From NCBI RefSeq assembly GCF_046523945.1, contig NZ_CP171363.1, forward strand, positions 1,054,001 to 1,118,000: a stretch of DNA of 64,000 nucleotides, given 5' to 3'. Origin of the DNA: Faucicola mancuniensis (GTDB taxonomy: Bacteria > Pseudomonadota > Gammaproteobacteria > Pseudomonadales > Moraxellaceae). Positions 1-8,365 of this stretch are shown in pieces; position 1 is the first letter of the stretch, and the number at the start of each line of letters is the position of its first letter. The position numbers were made by a program, and so were the translations under genes. The notes under the pieces were generated by a model. The model was not told where the DNA came from and ran no database searches. It was given only the letters and a program-made list of their open reading frames with translations.

Positions 1-264
1 GGTCATGTTGTCCACCACGCCTTGATAATCGGTTTCGCCCATAAAGCCATCAAGCGGTGTAAATCCGCCAATGCCTAGCATAATCAAATCGCCACGCTCA
101 CGAGATGATAGGGTGATTTTTGGCAAAGTTTTGGCGGTGCTAATGGCATTGGCAAGCTCATTGCCTGTTAGGGCAAGGGGTTTTAAAACAGGACTGCCGT
201 GCGGTGGCACAAGTTCGGTATAAATGTCGTCATTGCTAAAAATGTTGGCGTTGGTTTGGCTCAT
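1..264 (-). CDS. sat: Sulfate adenylyltransferase (ATP sulfurylase), N-terminal part, cut by window edge
   Basis: Makes adenosine phosphosulfate from ATP and sulfate, the first step of sulfate assimilation in the cytoplasm. Only the first 88 codons are present. They contain the LVPPHG motif near residue 18 and a GGFTPLDGFM stretch near residue 66, both typical of the single-chain Sat family rather than the CysD/CysN type. The ATG at 264 follows an AGGA ribosome site. The gene diverges from cysI with about 200 bp between, fitting a shared sulfur-control region. Whether a C-terminal APS kinase domain is fused cannot be seen. Confidence 0.85.
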   Translation of the reverse strand, partial: MSQTNANIFSNDDIYTELVPPHGSPVLKPLALTGNELANAISTAKTLPKITLSSRERGDLIMLGIGGFTPLDGFMGETDYQGVVDNMT

Positions 265-277
265 AATTTTTCCTACT

Positions 278-307
278 GTTTTTTTGCTTAAAGTTTTTTT
301 GCTTAAA
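278..307. repeat. Two 15-bp tandem copies in the sat/cysI promoter region
   Basis: The unit GTTTTTTTGCTTAAA occurs twice back to back just upstream of the sat start. It may be slippage of a T-rich tract or part of the sat leader; function unknown. Confidence 0.6.
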
Positions 308-317
308 ATTGGTGAGT

Positions 318-331
318 ATAGGCTAATCTAT
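318..331. promoter_or_regulatory. LysR-type dyad (possible CysB-like operator) between sat and cysI
   Basis: ATAG-N6-CTAT forms a perfect 4+4 dyad in the divergent sat/cysI spacer. LysR-family regulators such as CysB bind interrupted dyads in such positions. This is an inference from location and shape only; short dyads of this kind also arise by chance. Confidence 0.25.
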
Positions 332-462
332 TTTTTTTAAAAATACCTATGCAGTAAACGCCTTTTTATATGCCGTTATAGAATTTAGAGATATAAAAAA
401 TTGGCATTAACATAATAAGCAATTTTTAGCCAAATCGCCATAAAAAAATATTAGGATTTATC

Positions 463-2160
463 ATGTACGTATATTCTTATGCCGACCAAGCATTGGTCAA
501 TGAACGAGTGGCTCAGTTTCGCCACCAAACTGAGCGTTTTTTGGCAGGGCAGGTGCCAGAAGAGCAGTTTTTGCCCTTGCGATTACAAAACGGCTTATAC
601 ATTCAACGCCATGCCCCCATGCTCCGTATTGCCATTCCTTATGGATTGCTTGCAAGTTATCAACTTCGCACGCTTGCCAACATTGCCACCGACTTTGACC
701 GTGGTTATGGGCATTTTACCACTCGCACCAACATGCAGTTAAATTGGGTAAAATTAGAAGACGTGCCAGACATTTTGCAAGTGCTTGCCGACAACCAAAT
801 GCACGCCATTCAAACATCTGGCAACTGCATTCGCAACACCACCACCGACCCTTATGCGGGTATTCATGCTGATGAAATTGCTGACCCACGTCCGTATTGT
901 GAAATTATCCGTCAATGGAGTACCTTTCACCCAGAGTTTGCCTATTTGCCACGCAAATTTAAAATTGCGGTGATTGGCACAACTGCCGACCGTGCCGCCA
1001 CGCAAGTGCATGACATTGGATTGCACATTGTCAAAAATGACGCAGGTGATATTGGTTTTGAAGTGATTGTGGGCGGAGGTCTTGGGCGTACACCGATGAT
1101 TGGCAAGGTGATTAACGAATTTTTGCCAAGAGAACATTTGCTGAGCTATCTTGATGCGATTTTGCGTGTGTATAACTTGCAAGGCAGACGTGATAACAAA
1201 TTTAAAGCCCGTATCAAAATTTTGGTGGAAAGTGTTGGTAAAGAAGAATTTGCACGGCTTGTTGATGAAGAATGGCAATACAGCAAAGATGGCGATTTGA
1301 CCTTGAGCGATGAACATTTTGCCAAAGCCGAAAGTTATTTTACCGAGCCAAATTATCAAAGTTTTGACGTGCTTGCTGTCAACGGCGAACTGCAAAAACA
1401 TCTTGATAATGACAAAGATTTTGCCGACTGGTACAAGCATAACACCCAAGCCCACAAAATTAGCGGTTATAAAGCGGTGATTTTGTCGCTAAAAGCTGGC
1501 GTAGTTACCCAAAATGGCGTGTCAAAATATATACCAGCTGGCGATTTAACCAGTGAACAAATACTGGTACTTGCGGACTTGGCGGAGGAGTATAGCTTTG
1601 GTGAAATTCGCATTACTCATCAGCAAAATATGGTATTGGGCGATGTGGAAATTGGCAAATTATATGATGTTTGGCAAGCCTTACAAAAAATCGGCTTGGC
1701 GCGTGCCAATATCGGCACGCTGACTGACATGATTGTCTGCCCTGGCTTTGACTACTGTGCGTTGGCGAATGCGACCACGCACAACATTGCCGAGTCCATT
1801 GAACGTAAGTTTGACGATTTGGATTATTTGTACGATTTGGGCGAGATTCGGCTCAATATGTCAGGCTGTATGAACGCCTGTGCGCACCACCATGTGGGCG
1901 ATATTGGCATTTTGGGCGTGGACAAAAAAGGCGAGCATTGGTATCAAATCAGCCTTGGCGGTAGCTCTGGCAGTGATGCCAAATTGGGCGATATTTTGGG
2001 CAAAGCCGTCCCTGCCGATGAAGTGGCAAACACCATCGCCACCATCATGACAGTGTACAAAAACGAGCGTCAAGACAATGGCGATGAGCCAGAAAGCTTT
2101 GGTGAGATGCTGAAACGAGTAGGGATTGCACCGTTCAAATCAGCGGTTTATGGGGGTTAA
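463..2160 (+). CDS. cysI: Assimilatory nitrite/sulfite reductase hemoprotein (CysI type)
   Basis: Six-electron reduction of sulfite to sulfide with siroheme and a 4Fe-4S cluster. The 565-residue protein has the two-fold ferrodoxin-like/siroheme layout. The cluster ligands appear as Cys426-X5-Cys432 (CPGFDYC) and Cys469-X3-Cys473 (CMNAC), the family's CX5C...CX3C arrangement. The start at 463 has an AGGA site at about 451. It is followed after 2 bp by the DUF934 gene and then cysH, so the three probably form an operon; siroheme would come from cysG downstream. A nitrite role is possible, but the gene neighbours argue for sulfite. Confidence 0.9.
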   Translation: MYVYSYADQALVNERVAQFRHQTERFLAGQVPEEQFLPLRLQNGLYIQRHAPMLRIAIPYGLLASYQLRTLANIATDFDRGYGHFTTRTNMQLNWVKLEDVPDILQVLADNQMHAIQTSGNCIRNTTTDPYAGIHADEIADPRPYCEIIRQWSTFHPEFAYLPRKFKIAVIGTTADRAATQVHDIGLHIVKNDAGDIGFEVIVGGGLGRTPMIGKVINEFLPREHLLSYLDAILRVYNLQGRRDNKFKARIKILVESVGKEEFARLVDEEWQYSKDGDLTLSDEHFAKAESYFTEPNYQSFDVLAVNGELQKHLDNDKDFADWYKHNTQAHKISGYKAVILSLKAGVVTQNGVSKYIPAGDLTSEQILVLADLAEEYSFGEIRITHQQNMVLGDVEIGKLYDVWQALQKIGLARANIGTLTDMIVCPGFDYCALANATTHNIAESIERKFDDLDYLYDLGEIRLNMSGCMNACAHHHVGDIGILGVDKKGEHWYQISLGGSSGSDAKLGDILGKAVPADEVANTIATIMTVYKNERQDNGDEPESFGEMLKRVGIAPFKSAVYGG

Positions 2161-2162
2161 GC

Positions 2163-2741
2163 ATGAACATTATTTTTGCCAATAAAAATGGCGACAGTTA
2201 TCAAAAATCAAGCCAAATTTATCTCATTGCAAATACCGAGCCAACTGCCGATAACAATGCGTGGGCGGGATTTGAGCCAAATTTTATCAGCACAAGCCAA
2301 GCCCAAACGCTTGTGAAAGATGACAATACGTTGGTGTTAAATGTGCTAAGTGATGAGATTGACGGCAATGCCAATGGTTTGTTATTAACCGCTGACGACA
2401 GTTTTGCTCAAGTGCAAACAGTTTTACAAACGCATCAATTGGCAAACGCTTTGCCAAACATTGTCATTTATCAAAAAGTGTTTAGTGATGGGCGAGTGTT
2501 TAGTTTAATTCGTCAATTACGCAAGCATGGCTTTGATGGCAATATTTTTATCGCTGGTAATTTTGGACACGACCAAACCGCTTATTTTAGTAATGCAGGC
2601 GTGTCGGCATTTGTCGTGGCAGATGATGATGTTGCCTTAGCCCAAATTGTGCTAAAAACACTAAACGACTTAGCGTCCGCCCATCATGGCACATCGGTAA
2701 ACAGTTTGCCAATGTTTCGTCAATTTTCAAATTTATTTTAA
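2163..2741 (+). CDS. DUF934 family protein
   Basis: A 192-residue soluble protein that starts 2 bp after the cysI stop, so it is almost certainly co-translated with it. DUF934 proteins are commonly found next to cysI in proteobacteria and are thought to assist sulfite reduction, but the biochemical role is not established to my knowledge. The C-terminal half (roughly residues 85-180), with the phrases DGRVFSLIRQLR and GNFGHDQ, is the part typical of the family. No signal peptide or membrane segment is visible. Confidence 0.75.
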   Translation: MNIIFANKNGDSYQKSSQIYLIANTEPTADNNAWAGFEPNFISTSQAQTLVKDDNTLVLNVLSDEIDGNANGLLLTADDSFAQVQTVLQTHQLANALPNIVIYQKVFSDGRVFSLIRQLRKHGFDGNIFIAGNFGHDQTAYFSNAGVSAFVVADDDVALAQIVLKTLNDLASAHHGTSVNSLPMFRQFSNLF

Positions 2742-2752
2742 AAACCGTAACC

Positions 2753-2775
2753 GTAGGGGCGTAATGCTTACGCCC
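2753..2775. repeat. GTAGGGGC hairpin repeat, copy 1
   Basis: GGGCGTAA and TTACGCCC form an 8-bp stem in the 62-bp gap between the DUF934 gene and cysH. Related hairpins starting with GTAGGGGC follow cysH (3468) and the GNAT gene (19623), so this is a small dispersed repeat family, possibly attenuating or stabilising transcripts. Confidence 0.6.
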
Positions 2776-2803
2776 AATCAATTTTTCAAAACAGGAGACA
2801 GTC

Positions 2804-3460
2804 ATGTCAAAAACCATCGTAACCGAGCAAAACCTTGCCGAATACAACGCCAAACTTCAAGGCAAAACCCCAAAAGAAATTGTGGAATGGGCATTATCCA
2901 TCGCCAAAAACCCAATCATCACCACCAATTTTCGCCCATTTGAAGCGTCTATTTTGCACCTTGTCAGCGGTGTTAAGCCTGACATCACGGTGCTGTTTGT
3001 GGACAGTGGTTATAACACCGTGCAAACCTACCAACACGCCCAAAAAATCATCAAAGATTTAAACCTATCGGTCAAAACCTTTATCCCTGCCCAAACTCGT
3101 GCCTTTCGTGATGTGGCAATGAACGGCATTCCAGATGTGGACAGCGATTTGCATGGCGAATTTACCGAGCAGGTCAAACTTGAGCCGTTTCGCCGAGCCT
3201 TAGCCGAGCTTGCCCCAGACGTGTGGTTTAACGCCATTCGAAAAGACCAAACCGAGTTTCGTGGGGCGTTGGACGTGCTGTCTTTGTCAAAAGATGGCGT
3301 GCTAAAAGTTGCGCCGCTGTTTAACGCTACCGCAGACGAGCTGGACGCTTATCAAAAAGATAACGGCTTGCCAACCCTTGCCGAGTATGGCGAAGATGAT
3401 TATTTTGACCCAACCAAAGCCCTTGCCCACCGTGAATGCGGTTTGCATACGCAAATTTGA
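2804..3460 (+). CDS. cysH: Phosphoadenylyl-sulfate (PAPS) reductase
   Basis: Reduces activated sulfate to sulfite using thioredoxin. The 218-residue protein has the FVDSGYNTVQTY loop near residue 66, the RKDQTEFRG motif near 152 and the catalytic ECGLH near the C-terminus (Cys212). Cys212 is the only cysteine, so the paired cysteines that hold the Fe-S cluster in APS reductases are absent. That makes it a PAPS-type enzyme, which would require an APS kinase not seen in this window. A GGAG ribosome site precedes the ATG. It follows cysI and DUF934, probably in one operon. Confidence 0.9.
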   Translation: MSKTIVTEQNLAEYNAKLQGKTPKEIVEWALSIAKNPIITTNFRPFEASILHLVSGVKPDITVLFVDSGYNTVQTYQHAQKIIKDLNLSVKTFIPAQTRAFRDVAMNGIPDVDSDLHGEFTEQVKLEPFRRALAELAPDVWFNAIRKDQTEFRGALDVLSLSKDGVLKVAPLFNATADELDAYQKDNGLPTLAEYGEDDYFDPTKALAHRECGLHTQI

Positions 3461-3467
3461 TTTACCG

Positions 3468-3494
3468 TAGGGGCTTATTGCATAAGCCCTTTTG
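3468..3494 (+). terminator. GTAGGGGC hairpin repeat, copy 2, after cysH
   Basis: GGGCTTAT and ATAAGCCC form a stem followed by TTTT directly behind the cysH stop, so this member of the dispersed hairpin family may end the cysI-cysH transcript. Confidence 0.5.
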
Positions 3495-3522
3495 ACGCAT
3501 ATTCAATATTTTATTTTAAAAT

Positions 3523-4422
3523 AGACCTCTTTCCAAACCTTAATAGTGATTTGGTATAATACTGATTTTTAGAAAAAACAGCAAAAGCATGATACCCGAA
3601 CAAGCAGAAAAACTCAGTGACGCACAATTTAAACGCTACTTTGGCATCCAAAGAAGTACCTATACTCATATGCTCACCATACTACAAGAAGCATACAACG
3701 AACAACACAAAAAAGGTGGCAGGAAAAATGAAATCAGCCTAGAAAACAAGCTCATGCTGACTTTGAGTTACTACCGAGAATATCGCACCCAATTTCACCT
3801 AGGGCAAGACTTTGGTATCAGTGAAAGTGCTGTCTGTAAAACCATCAAATGGGTAGAAAGCATACTGATAGCCCACAAAGACTTTGCCCTACCTAGCAAA
3901 AAGGCTTTATGGCAAGACCCAAACCTTGAAACCGTACTGATAGACGCAACCGAAGTACCTTGTGAGCGACCCAAAAAAGCAACGCAGGCAATACTCAGGT
4001 AAAAGAAACACCACACCTTAAAAGCACAAATCGTTGTCGATAAAAACAGCAAAAAAATACTTTGTACCCATTTTAGCAAAGGTAAAACCCATGACTTTAA
4101 ACTTTACCAATACTCAAAAATGCGTATAAAGCCTAGTATCTTAATCCAAGTAGATTCGGGCTATCAAGGCATACACAAACACCATGCCAATAGCAAATTC
4201 CCAAAAAAGAAAACCAAGCTTAATCCACTATCTAAAGTTGACAAACAAGCCAATCGAGAATTAGCTTCTGAACGGGTAACCAATGAACATGTTATCGGCA
4301 AAATCAAACGTTTTAAAATCCTAGCCTGTCGTTATCGTAATCGCAGAAAACGCTTTGGCTTAAGGGTTAATTTGATTTGTGCCATTTATAATTTCGAGTT
4401 GGGTTAGTTTGGAAAGAGGTCT
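3523..4422 (+). mobile_element. IS5-family (IS427-group-like) insertion sequence, 900 bp
   Basis: The element has perfect 16-bp terminal inverted repeats, AGACCTCTTTCCAAAC at 3523-3538 and its complement at 4407-4422. It is flanked by AAT on both sides (3520-3522 and 4423-4425), a plausible 3-bp target duplication. It sits between cysH and cysG and so separates the sulfite-reductase genes from the siroheme synthase; cysG keeps its own ribosome site. Confidence 0.9.
3589..4407 (+). pseudogene. IS5-family transposase, broken by compensating indels and a stop
   Basis: DDE transposase that would move the surrounding IS. The N-terminal part (3589-4002) has the DUF4096-like HTH region and the first catalytic Asp in LIDATEVPCERP. 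The C-terminal part has the second Asp in VDSGYQG and the Glu region near NEHVIGK. The expected stretch KKQRRQYSGKKKHHT is found only if one A is removed from the A6 run near 3972 and one A added to the A4 run near 4001. As written, the frame between these runs is wrong and ends at TAA 4000-4002, after which the original frame resumes. Programmed frameshifting is known in this group, but two opposite shifts 30 bp apart fit mutation better. Confidence 0.8.
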
Positions 4423-4463
4423 AATGATTGAAAAGTTGTAAAAAAGTTGTAAAAAGGAAACTC

Positions 4464-5864
4464 ATGAACACCTTGCCCTTATTTTTTAATTTGACCAATA
4501 AAGACGTGCTTATTGTTGGCGGTGGCGATGTCGCTTATCGTAAGGCAAGCCTTGTCATGTTGGCAAGGGCAAGGGTATTTGTGGTGGCAAAATCCGTTGA
4601 TGAGAAGTTTTTTGAACTTTTACCAAGCGAGCAGATTTTGCAAAAAAGCTATGATAAGGAGGATTTAGCCCTTGCCAATTTTGCCATCATCATTGTGGCA
4701 ACGGACGACAACGCCTTAAACCGCCAAATTTATACAGATGCTCACGCCAAACATATCCCTGTCAATGTAGTGGATACCCCAGAGCTTTGCGATTTTATTT
4801 TTCCTGCCATTGTCGATAGAAGTCCTTTGGTTATTGGCATAACGAGTAACGGCAAAGCCCCTGTGTTAGCAAGGCTTGTGCGTGCCAAAATTGAGAGTAT
4901 GTTACCGCAAAACTTAAGCCACATTGCCAAAGTGGCAGGGGAATTTCGCCAAACGGTCAAAGAGAAATTGCCAAATATGAATTTAAGACGCAAATTTTGG
5001 GAAAAAATCTTTGCCGATAGTCTAAACGAAACAGCGGTAAACCCACGTTTAAACAACGCCACAACGCACGGCAAGCAAGCATTGACGGCTGATGATTTGG
5101 CGGTCGCTTTGGCGGATTTTGAACAAAATTTAACCGGTACGCACACAGGCGAAGTCTATATCGTTGGTGCAGGGGCAGGTGGGGCAGATTTGCTGACTTT
5201 TAAAGCCTTGCGTCTCATGCAACAAGCCGATATCGTGCTGTATGATGCCCTTGTGCCACAAGAGATTGTGGATTTGTGTCGCCGTGATAGCGATAAAATT
5301 TTTGTGGGCAAAAAACGCAGTAACCACACCAAAACCCAAGACGAGATTAATGAACTGCTTGTGTTTCATGCCAAAGCGGGTAAGCGAGTGTTACGCCTAA
5401 AAGGGGGCGACCCGTTTATTTTTGGGCGTGGCGGTGAAGAAATGCTGGCGTGCCGTCAAGCAGGCGTGCCGTATCAAGTGGTGAGTGGCATCACGTCTGC
5501 TTTGGCGGCATCAAATGGGGCAGGCATTCCGCTTACTCATCGTGGCGTGGCAACGTCTGTGCGGTTTTTGACAGCGTGTTATCAAAGCGATGAATATCTT
5601 GATGAGCTAAAAAGTCTATACCACAAGGACGAAACGTTGGTGTTTTATATGGGGCTACACGCCTTAGCACCGCTTTGCCAAAACCTTGTAAAGGCAGACG
5701 TACCACAGCATACGCCTGTTGCCATTGTGTCTAATGCAGGGCGAGAAAATCAGCAGGTTTTGACAGGCACGCTTGATGATATTGTTGCAAAGCAAGCGGT
5801 CGCTCAATTACCTGCCCCTGCGGTGATTATTGTTGGGGAAGTGGTGGCTTTATATGGTGCTTAA
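4464..5864 (+). CDS. cysG: Siroheme synthase (dehydrogenase/ferrochelatase plus uroporphyrinogen-III methyltransferase)
   Basis: Converts uroporphyrinogen III to siroheme, the cofactor of the sulfite reductase encoded upstream. The N-terminal third carries the NAD-binding GGGDVAYRKA motif and performs precorrin-2 oxidation and iron insertion. The C-terminal half begins with YIVGAGAGGADLLTFKA and continues with LKGGDPFIFGRGGEE, the SAM-dependent methyltransferase signature. The start at 4464 gives 466 residues, close to the 457 of E. coli, and has an AAAAAGGAAA site; the reading frame also opens 12 codons earlier at 4428, but without a good ribosome site. The IS5 element ends 42 bp upstream of the chosen start, so the gene may depend on a new promoter. 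Confidence 0.92.
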   Translation: MNTLPLFFNLTNKDVLIVGGGDVAYRKASLVMLARARVFVVAKSVDEKFFELLPSEQILQKSYDKEDLALANFAIIIVATDDNALNRQIYTDAHAKHIPVNVVDTPELCDFIFPAIVDRSPLVIGITSNGKAPVLARLVRAKIESMLPQNLSHIAKVAGEFRQTVKEKLPNMNLRRKFWEKIFADSLNETAVNPRLNNATTHGKQALTADDLAVALADFEQNLTGTHTGEVYIVGAGAGGADLLTFKALRLMQQADIVLYDALVPQEIVDLCRRDSDKIFVGKKRSNHTKTQDEINELLVFHAKAGKRVLRLKGGDPFIFGRGGEEMLACRQAGVPYQVVSGITSALAASNGAGIPLTHRGVATSVRFLTACYQSDEYLDELKSLYHKDETLVFYMGLHALAPLCQNLVKADVPQHTPVAIVSNAGRENQQVLTGTLDDIVAKQAVAQLPAPAVIIVGEVVALYGA

Positions 5865-5868
5865 ATCC

Positions 5869-5894
5869 AAAAATGTTCCACGTGGAACATTTTT
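5869..5894. promoter_or_regulatory. Candidate parS (ParB-binding) centromere site
   Basis: TGTTCCACGTGGAACA at 5874-5889 is a perfect 16-bp palindrome that extends to 26 bp with flanking A5/T5 arms. It matches the known parS consensus TGTTNCACGTGNAACA and closely resembles the form described for pseudomonads. ParB clamps load at such sites to drive chromosome segregation. Because a T run follows, it could also work as the cysG terminator, but a terminator has no need for a loop-free core of exactly this sequence. Confidence 0.65.
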
Positions 5895-6024
5895 TTTGGA
5901 AGTTTTTTACATGAACACTACATTTGATAAATTTTTGCAACGCATAGCCTAATGACGAAAAGCGGTTTTGGGTGTAAACTTTATGCAAACTCATTTGTAA
6001 AATTTGTAAAAAAGGAAAACCATC

Positions 6025-7542
6025 ATGGCAAAATCAAGTAAAACTTCCAAAAAAACCGCAAAAACTGCAAAACCCAAAAAATCCACTTTAAAATTAAAAA
6101 ACAAAGCCTTGTTAAAACAAGCCTGTTTTATCAATAATGACTGGAAAACTGCCAAAACAGGCGAGATGATAGATGTCGTCAATCCCTTTGACGGTAGCCT
6201 TGTCGGACAAGTACCGAGCCTATCCAAAGCCGAAGTCAAAAAAGCCGTTACCCATTCACAAAAAGCCCAAAAAGACTGGGCGAAAAAAACCGCCTTTCAC
6301 CGTGCTGAATTGCTCCACAAATGGGCGGATTTGATTGAACAAAACAAACAAGACCTTGCCATTATGATGACTGCCGAGCAGGGCAAACCCATCAAAGAAT
6401 CGCTTGGCGAGATTGATTATGCCAATAGCTATATCCGCTTTTTTGCCGAAGAGGGCAAGCGAGTGTACGGCGACACCTTGCCAAATGACAAAGACGACTT
6501 GCGTTATGTCGTGCTAAAACAGCCTGTGGGCGTGTGTGCTTCGGTGACACCGTGGAATTTTCCGTCCGCCATGATTACTCGTAAAGTCGCCCCAGCCTTG
6601 GCGGTCGGCTGTAGCATGATTGTTAAACCTGCCACCCAAACGCCTTTTTCGGCATTGGCATTGGGCGAATTGGCATTGCAAGCGGGCTTCCCTAAAGGAT
6701 TATTGCAAATCGTTACTGGCAAATCGGACGTGGTCGGCGGGGTTTTGACTAGCGATGAACGCATTGCCAAATTTTCATTCACAGGCTCAACCGAAGTTGG
6801 GCGAAAGCTGATGGCACAATGTGCAGAAACTGTCAAAAAAATGTCTATGGAATTGGGTGGAAATGCCCCATTTATCATTTTTGACGATGCCGATTTGCAA
6901 AAAGCGTGTGATGGCTTAATTGCATCAAAATACCGCAACGCAGGGCAAACCTGCGTGTGTGCCAACCGCATTTATGTGCAAAACAGCATTAAGGATAAAT
7001 TTGTAAAACTTTACCAAAAACAAGTTGAACAATTAAAAGTCGGCAACGGCATGAACAAAAACACCGACATTGGGGCGTTGATTAACCAAGATGCGATGAA
7101 AAAAGCCCAAAGCCTAATCAAAGATGCCACCGACAAAGGGGCAAAACTTGTAACAGGAGGCAAGGTGCATTCATCATCAAAACTGTGCTTGACCCCTGCA
7201 ATTTTGGACAATGTTGATGAGAGCATGGCGATGGCAAGCACCGAGATTTTTGCCCCTGTAACTGCCATTTATGGCTTTGATACTGAAGACGAAGTGATAC
7301 AGCGTGCCAATGATACCATTTTTGGGTTGGCGTGTTATTTTTATACCAATGATTTACAGCGGTCTTGGCGAGTGTCCGAGCAGTTGGAATACGGCATTGT
7401 TGGACAAAATACAGGGCTGATTTCTACCGCTGTTGCACCGTTTGGTGGGGTGAAACAGTCAGGTTTTGGGCGTGAGGGTTCAAAATATGGCGTGGAAGAA
7501 TATTTAACCACCAAATATTGGGCAATCAATGTTGCTGATTAA
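6025..7542 (+). CDS. gabD: NAD(P)-dependent succinate-semialdehyde dehydrogenase family protein
   Basis: Aldehyde dehydrogenase, probably oxidising succinate semialdehyde to succinate in the GABA route. The catalytic Cys310 lies in GQTCVCANR and the general base Glu276 in MELGGNAP, 34 residues apart as usual. TPWNFPSAMITRK near residue 173 and GSTEVGRKL near 252 form the coenzyme site. At 505 residues it is about 20 longer than E. coli GabD; the excess is a Lys/Ser/Ala-rich N-terminal tail (residues 2-35) with no counterpart I recognise. An AAAGGAAAA ribosome site supports the start at 6025. Substrate specificity is inferred. Confidence 0.85.
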   Translation: MAKSSKTSKKTAKTAKPKKSTLKLKNKALLKQACFINNDWKTAKTGEMIDVVNPFDGSLVGQVPSLSKAEVKKAVTHSQKAQKDWAKKTAFHRAELLHKWADLIEQNKQDLAIMMTAEQGKPIKESLGEIDYANSYIRFFAEEGKRVYGDTLPNDKDDLRYVVLKQPVGVCASVTPWNFPSAMITRKVAPALAVGCSMIVKPATQTPFSALALGELALQAGFPKGLLQIVTGKSDVVGGVLTSDERIAKFSFTGSTEVGRKLMAQCAETVKKMSMELGGNAPFIIFDDADLQKACDGLIASKYRNAGQTCVCANRIYVQNSIKDKFVKLYQKQVEQLKVGNGMNKNTDIGALINQDAMKKAQSLIKDATDKGAKLVTGGKVHSSSKLCLTPAILDNVDESMAMASTEIFAPVTAIYGFDTEDEVIQRANDTIFGLACYFYTNDLQRSWRVSEQLEYGIVGQNTGLISTAVAPFGGVKQSGFGREGSKYGVEEYLTTKYWAINVAD

Positions 7543-7562
7543 ATTAAATAGAACGTACGCAA

Positions 7563-7597
7563 AAAAAAGGTTTGTTAAAAAACAAACCTTTTTTTAT
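7563..7597. terminator. Bidirectional rho-independent terminator
   Basis: AAGGTTTGTT and AACAAACCTT form a stem with A tracts on one side and T tracts on the other, placed between convergent gabD and the DUF11-like gene. Confidence 0.85.
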
Positions 7598-7602
7598 AAA
7601 CT

Positions 7603-8154
7603 TTATTTTACACGAACACGGTATTTCACCGTTGCCACTTCGTTTAATCCCAAGCCTTCAATGTCCCATTGAACCGCTTTATAAAAATGGGTTGCCACAG
7701 GTTGCATAACGCCACCGACGTTGGTTCTTAATGGCAAATACTGAAAATTCACGCCATCAATGCTACCTTTGGCACGATTTGGTGATAAGGTCTCAGTGCT
7801 AAGTAGTTCGGTATTCGCAGGGATATCCAGCGTTACAGTCGCATTGCGGATACGCTCTGGGCTGTTGTTCACCACATAGCCACGGTACTCAATCACATTG
7901 CCTGATGTCAGTTGGGTTTGGTTGGTGATTGGGCTTAGCACTTCTTGCCCTTGTGCATCCGTTGCCACGGCTGAAGCCAAAATACGGGTGTTGAGCTGGG
8001 TGTTAGCCGTTGGCATGGCAGTAGGGTTTAAATCGGTGGTGGCAAGCCCTGATGCAGGTAGTACTGCCAATGCTTGAGCCGATACAAGGCTTGCAACGAT
8101 GCCAAGGCTTGCCAGTGTGCTGTTTTTTGTCAAAGATTTGTTGAATAATTTCAT
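7603..8154 (-). CDS. Exported DUF11-like repeat-domain protein
   Basis: A 183-residue secreted protein of unknown role. From the ATG at 8154, preceded by a GGAG ribosome site, it starts with MKLFNKSL, a hydrophobic stretch and an Ala-X-Ala cleavage region near residue 30, a classical signal peptide. The remaining part is a beta-rich domain with the phrase VIEYRGYVVNNSPERIRN, which matches the style of DUF11 domains (conserved bacterial surface repeats). The reading frame opens earlier at 8220, but that extension lacks a ribosome site and would bury the signal sequence. It converges with gabD and diverges from argA. Confidence 0.7.
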   Translation of the reverse strand: MKLFNKSLTKNSTLASLGIVASLVSAQALAVLPASGLATTDLNPTAMPTANTQLNTRILASAVATDAQGQEVLSPITNQTQLTSGNVIEYRGYVVNNSPERIRNATVTLDIPANTELLSTETLSPNRAKGSIDGVNFQYLPLRTNVGGVMQPVATHFYKAVQWDIEGLGLNEVATVKYRVRVK

Positions 8155-8365
8155 AAAAACTCCAAGATTTATTAAAAAAATTTTCGTTAGCATAACAAAA
8201 TTTTGGCAAAAACACATCATAAACTTGTTAAAATTGACAGCGTTGTAACAAATAAAAACAGGCGAGCGAAATTTTGTAATATTTTTTTGAAATTTTTAAA
8301 ATAAAACTTGTTTTTTTGGCAAAATTTGTTACCTTATTTTTTTTGATAAAAACTAAAAAAACGCC

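Noticed and set aside
754..1455. 233-codon open frame on the minus strand inside cysI
   Set aside because: It lies wholly opposite a well-supported reductase gene, has no ribosome site and has a composition expected of an antisense shadow.
5871..5897. Calling the ParB-like palindrome only a terminator
   Set aside because: There is no loop and the central 16 bp fit the parS consensus completely; terminator activity may be an additional effect.
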